From assembly GCA_034520215.1 (NCBI GenBank), contig JAXHNR010000002.1, positions 780,642 to 844,641 on the forward strand: a stretch of DNA of 64,000 nt, in the 5' to 3' direction. Under the pieces are notes generated by a model. That model saw only the letters and a program-made list of their open reading frames with translations. It ran no database searches and had not been told where the DNA came from. This document shows, piece by piece, positions 62,699 to 64,000 of the stretch. The position numbers and the translations under genes are program-made. This DNA comes from Candidatus Krumholzibacteriota bacterium (lineage in GTDB: Bacteria; Krumholzibacteriota; Krumholzibacteriia; Krumholzibacteriales; WJIX01). Position 1 is the stretch's first letter, and every line of letters starts with the position of its first letter.

Positions 62699-63184
62699 AT
62701 GAAAATAAATCAGCGTTCATATTTTTGCGGAAGAGGCGGTTTTACTCTTGTAGAACTGATGATAGTCATATCTGTTATGGGGCTTATCGCGATCATGGCA
62801 CTTCCTAACATTAATGGATTCCTGCAGTCATGGAAGCTCAACGGAGAGACACAGGAGTTTATAAGCACACTCAGATGCGCACGTTCCGCGGCGGTCAAGA
62901 ATAATACAAGCGTGGTATTTTCATTCGATTTGAGTAACAACACATACTTCTACTTCGAAGACGATGACGGGGATGGAGGTAGAGACACGGACGAGTACAT
63001 GAGCGGAACAAAGGAAATGGCGCCGGGAATAAGAATCGCGGCACACACCCTGTCCGGAAATACTCTTACATTTGAAAGTAAGGGAGAAACAGGAAACAGC
63101 GGTACTATCACTATAAAGAATGATCGAAACAGCGTAAAGAATATTCGAGTTATGGGGGGCAGCGGAAATATTGAAATTGATTGA
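62699..63184 (+). CDS. Type IV pseudopilin, GspH/FimT-like
   Basis: 161 residues. Class III prepilin leader ending in G: CGRGGFTLVELMIVISVMGL, with cleavage before Phe and Glu at +5. After the helix comes ETQEFISTLRCARSAAVKNN, the GspH/FimT hallmark, and a beta-rich head with DDDGDGGRDTDEYM, an acidic loop that could bind Ca2+. First gene after the sigma-54 promoter. It would prime a type IV pilus or type II secretion pseudopilus. Confidence 0.9.
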   Translation: MKINQRSYFCGRGGFTLVELMIVISVMGLIAIMALPNINGFLQSWKLNGETQEFISTLRCARSAAVKNNTSVVFSFDLSNNTYFYFEDDDGDGGRDTDEYMSGTKEMAPGIRIAAHTLSGNTLTFESKGETGNSGTITIKNDRNSVKNIRVMGGSGNIEID

Positions 63185-63197
63185 GAGGAATCAGGAT

Positions 63198-63581
63198 ATG
63201 TTTAATTCAGAAGAGGGAATAGGGCTTATAGAGATTATAATGGCGATCTTGATATTCGCCATAGGTATAACAGCCGCGATGCGGATACTTCCCGTAAGTA
63301 ATTTCTCAACTACAAAATCAAGAAATATTACATTTGCTACTAATTTAGCCAGGGGAAAAATAGAGGAGCTTTCAGCGGTTCCTTTCGATCACTCCGACCT
63401 TGCTTCAGGGAGTCACACAGATCCGCAGAATCCTCTCCAGAACCACTTTACGCGAAGCTGGAATATTAATGACAACGTTCCGGTTAGCGGCATGAAAGAA
63501 GTGAATGTTACTGTAAGTTTTAATTCGAGAAGTTCTGACAGCTCCGCGACATTAACCACGTACATTACATCGAGGCGTTGA
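63198..63581 (+). CDS. Type IV pseudopilin, PilV/GspI-like
   Basis: 127 residues from ATG 63198; the frame is open back to 63171 inside the previous gene. Leader NSEEGIGLIEIIMAILIFAI: cleavage after Gly with Glu at +5 and Ile in place of the usual Phe. Then NLARGKIEELSAVPFD, which is typical of PilV. Minor pseudopilin in the same operon. Confidence 0.85.
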   Translation: MFNSEEGIGLIEIIMAILIFAIGITAAMRILPVSNFSTTKSRNITFATNLARGKIEELSAVPFDHSDLASGSHTDPQNPLQNHFTRSWNINDNVPVSGMKEVNVTVSFNSRSSDSSATLTTYITSRR

Positions 63582-63587
63582 TTTACT

Positions 63588-64000
63588 ATGACTACTTTCA
63601 GAGAATTGAATGTCCAGAGAGGTTTCACGCTGGTAGAATTGGTTATAAGTATTCTCGTTACGGGAATTATACTTATTGCCGTTACGGGTATATTCGCTCT
63701 TTTCATTAAGTCCTCGGGCCGCACTTCCGAATACGCGTCCGCTCAGCAGAATTCAAGGATAGCTCTTGACTGCATAACCGAACATCTGAGGCAGGCAGGG
63801 TCGGACCTGGATTATTTCAGAGGACAGCAGCCGATAATACACGCCGGTCCGTATCAGATTGTTTTTAACGCTGATATTGACAATGGTGAGGTCAAGGGCG
63901 GAAAAGCTCCCCTGGAATCGATAGACATATCGGGCACTCCTCACACTGTGCCTTATTCGGGAAGCATTCTTTATGCCCCCTCTGAAAGTTACGACTCTGA
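63588..64000 (+). CDS. Type IV pseudopilin, PilW/GspJ-like (3'-truncated by window edge)
   Basis: At least 137 codons, open to the end of the window. Starts ATG at 63588, 6 bases after the previous stop. Leader VQRGFTLVELVISILVTGII gives a canonical prepilin site and helix. QNSRIALDCITEHLRQAGSD is the PilW/GspJ block. Third consecutive minor pseudopilin; more pilus genes probably follow. Confidence 0.88.
   Translation, partial: MTTFRELNVQRGFTLVELVISILVTGIILIAVTGIFALFIKSSGRTSEYASAQQNSRIALDCITEHLRQAGSDLDYFRGQQPIIHAGPYQIVFNADIDNGEVKGGKAPLESIDISGTPHTVPYSGSILYAPSESYDS

Overview
The window is a 64 kb piece of a Gram-negative (diderm) bacterial chromosome of moderate GC, densely packed and mostly read on the + strand. 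Outer-membrane markers are plentiful: a TonB-dependent receptor, TonB/ExbB/ExbD, TolC, a PorV-like protein, a GWxTD-domain protein and a secreted protein with a T9SS/FlgD-like C-terminal domain. Together with a V/A-type ATPase, System II cytochrome c maturation and type IV-like pseudopilins, they suggest an uncultivated lineage in or near the FCB group (Fibrobacterota-Chlorobiota-Bacteroidota and related candidate phyla). That placement is inference; no rRNA gene is present to test it.

Layout. 1-1.8 kb: end of a V-type ATPase operon (B, D). 2.1-8.8 kb: outer-membrane cassette of TonB receptor, secreted sorting-domain protein and PorV-like barrel, from a strong promoter. 9.0-11.4 kb: energy transducer exbB-exbD-exbD-tonB with its own promoter and terminator. 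11.8-17.8 kb: TolC/MacAB-type efflux operon with two permeases. 18.1-24.4 kb: GWxTD protein, a peptide ABC importer (binding protein, two permeases, no ATPase) and an NlpC/P60 murein endopeptidase, which suggests uptake or recycling of cell-wall peptides. 24.4-27.7 kb: an outer-membrane protein with a long structured leader, and a rhomboid-TPR protease. 27.9-37.2 kb: radC, the rod-shape operon mreBCD-mrdA-rodA, a TldD/PmbA protein, lgt and comF. 37.5-42.3 kb: glycolysis (fba, gap, pgk, tpiA), secG and a tRNA-Leu. 42.5-50.1 kb: a DUF4446-like protein, a second rhomboid, an amidohydrolase, a DUF885-like lipoprotein and resB/ccsA. 50.3-55.4 kb: a second peptide importer without ATPases, interrupted by a predicted membrane-anchored beta-CASP hydrolase. 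55.5-62.4 kb: small housekeeping and hypothetical genes. 62.7 kb to the end: pseudopilin genes behind a good sigma-54 promoter; the last one runs off the window.

The most unusual content is a family of roughly 300-bp mobile-looking repeats (22907-23209, 43899-44200, 58819-59101, plus a partial copy at 37215-37314). Each full copy has short imperfect terminal inverted repeats and a roughly 150-bp palindrome-bounded core. The core folds into several stems whose sequences differ between copies while pairing is kept, with strongly conserved loops. One copy has a 13-bp direct repeat at its borders, and its core lies in the opposite orientation relative to its flanks compared with the other two. 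This looks like a MITE carrying a structured, possibly invertible module. Other items worth a second look are a tRNA-Leu with an AAG anticodon, several sigma-54-type promoters, two ATPase-less peptide importers, and the exported beta-CASP protein.
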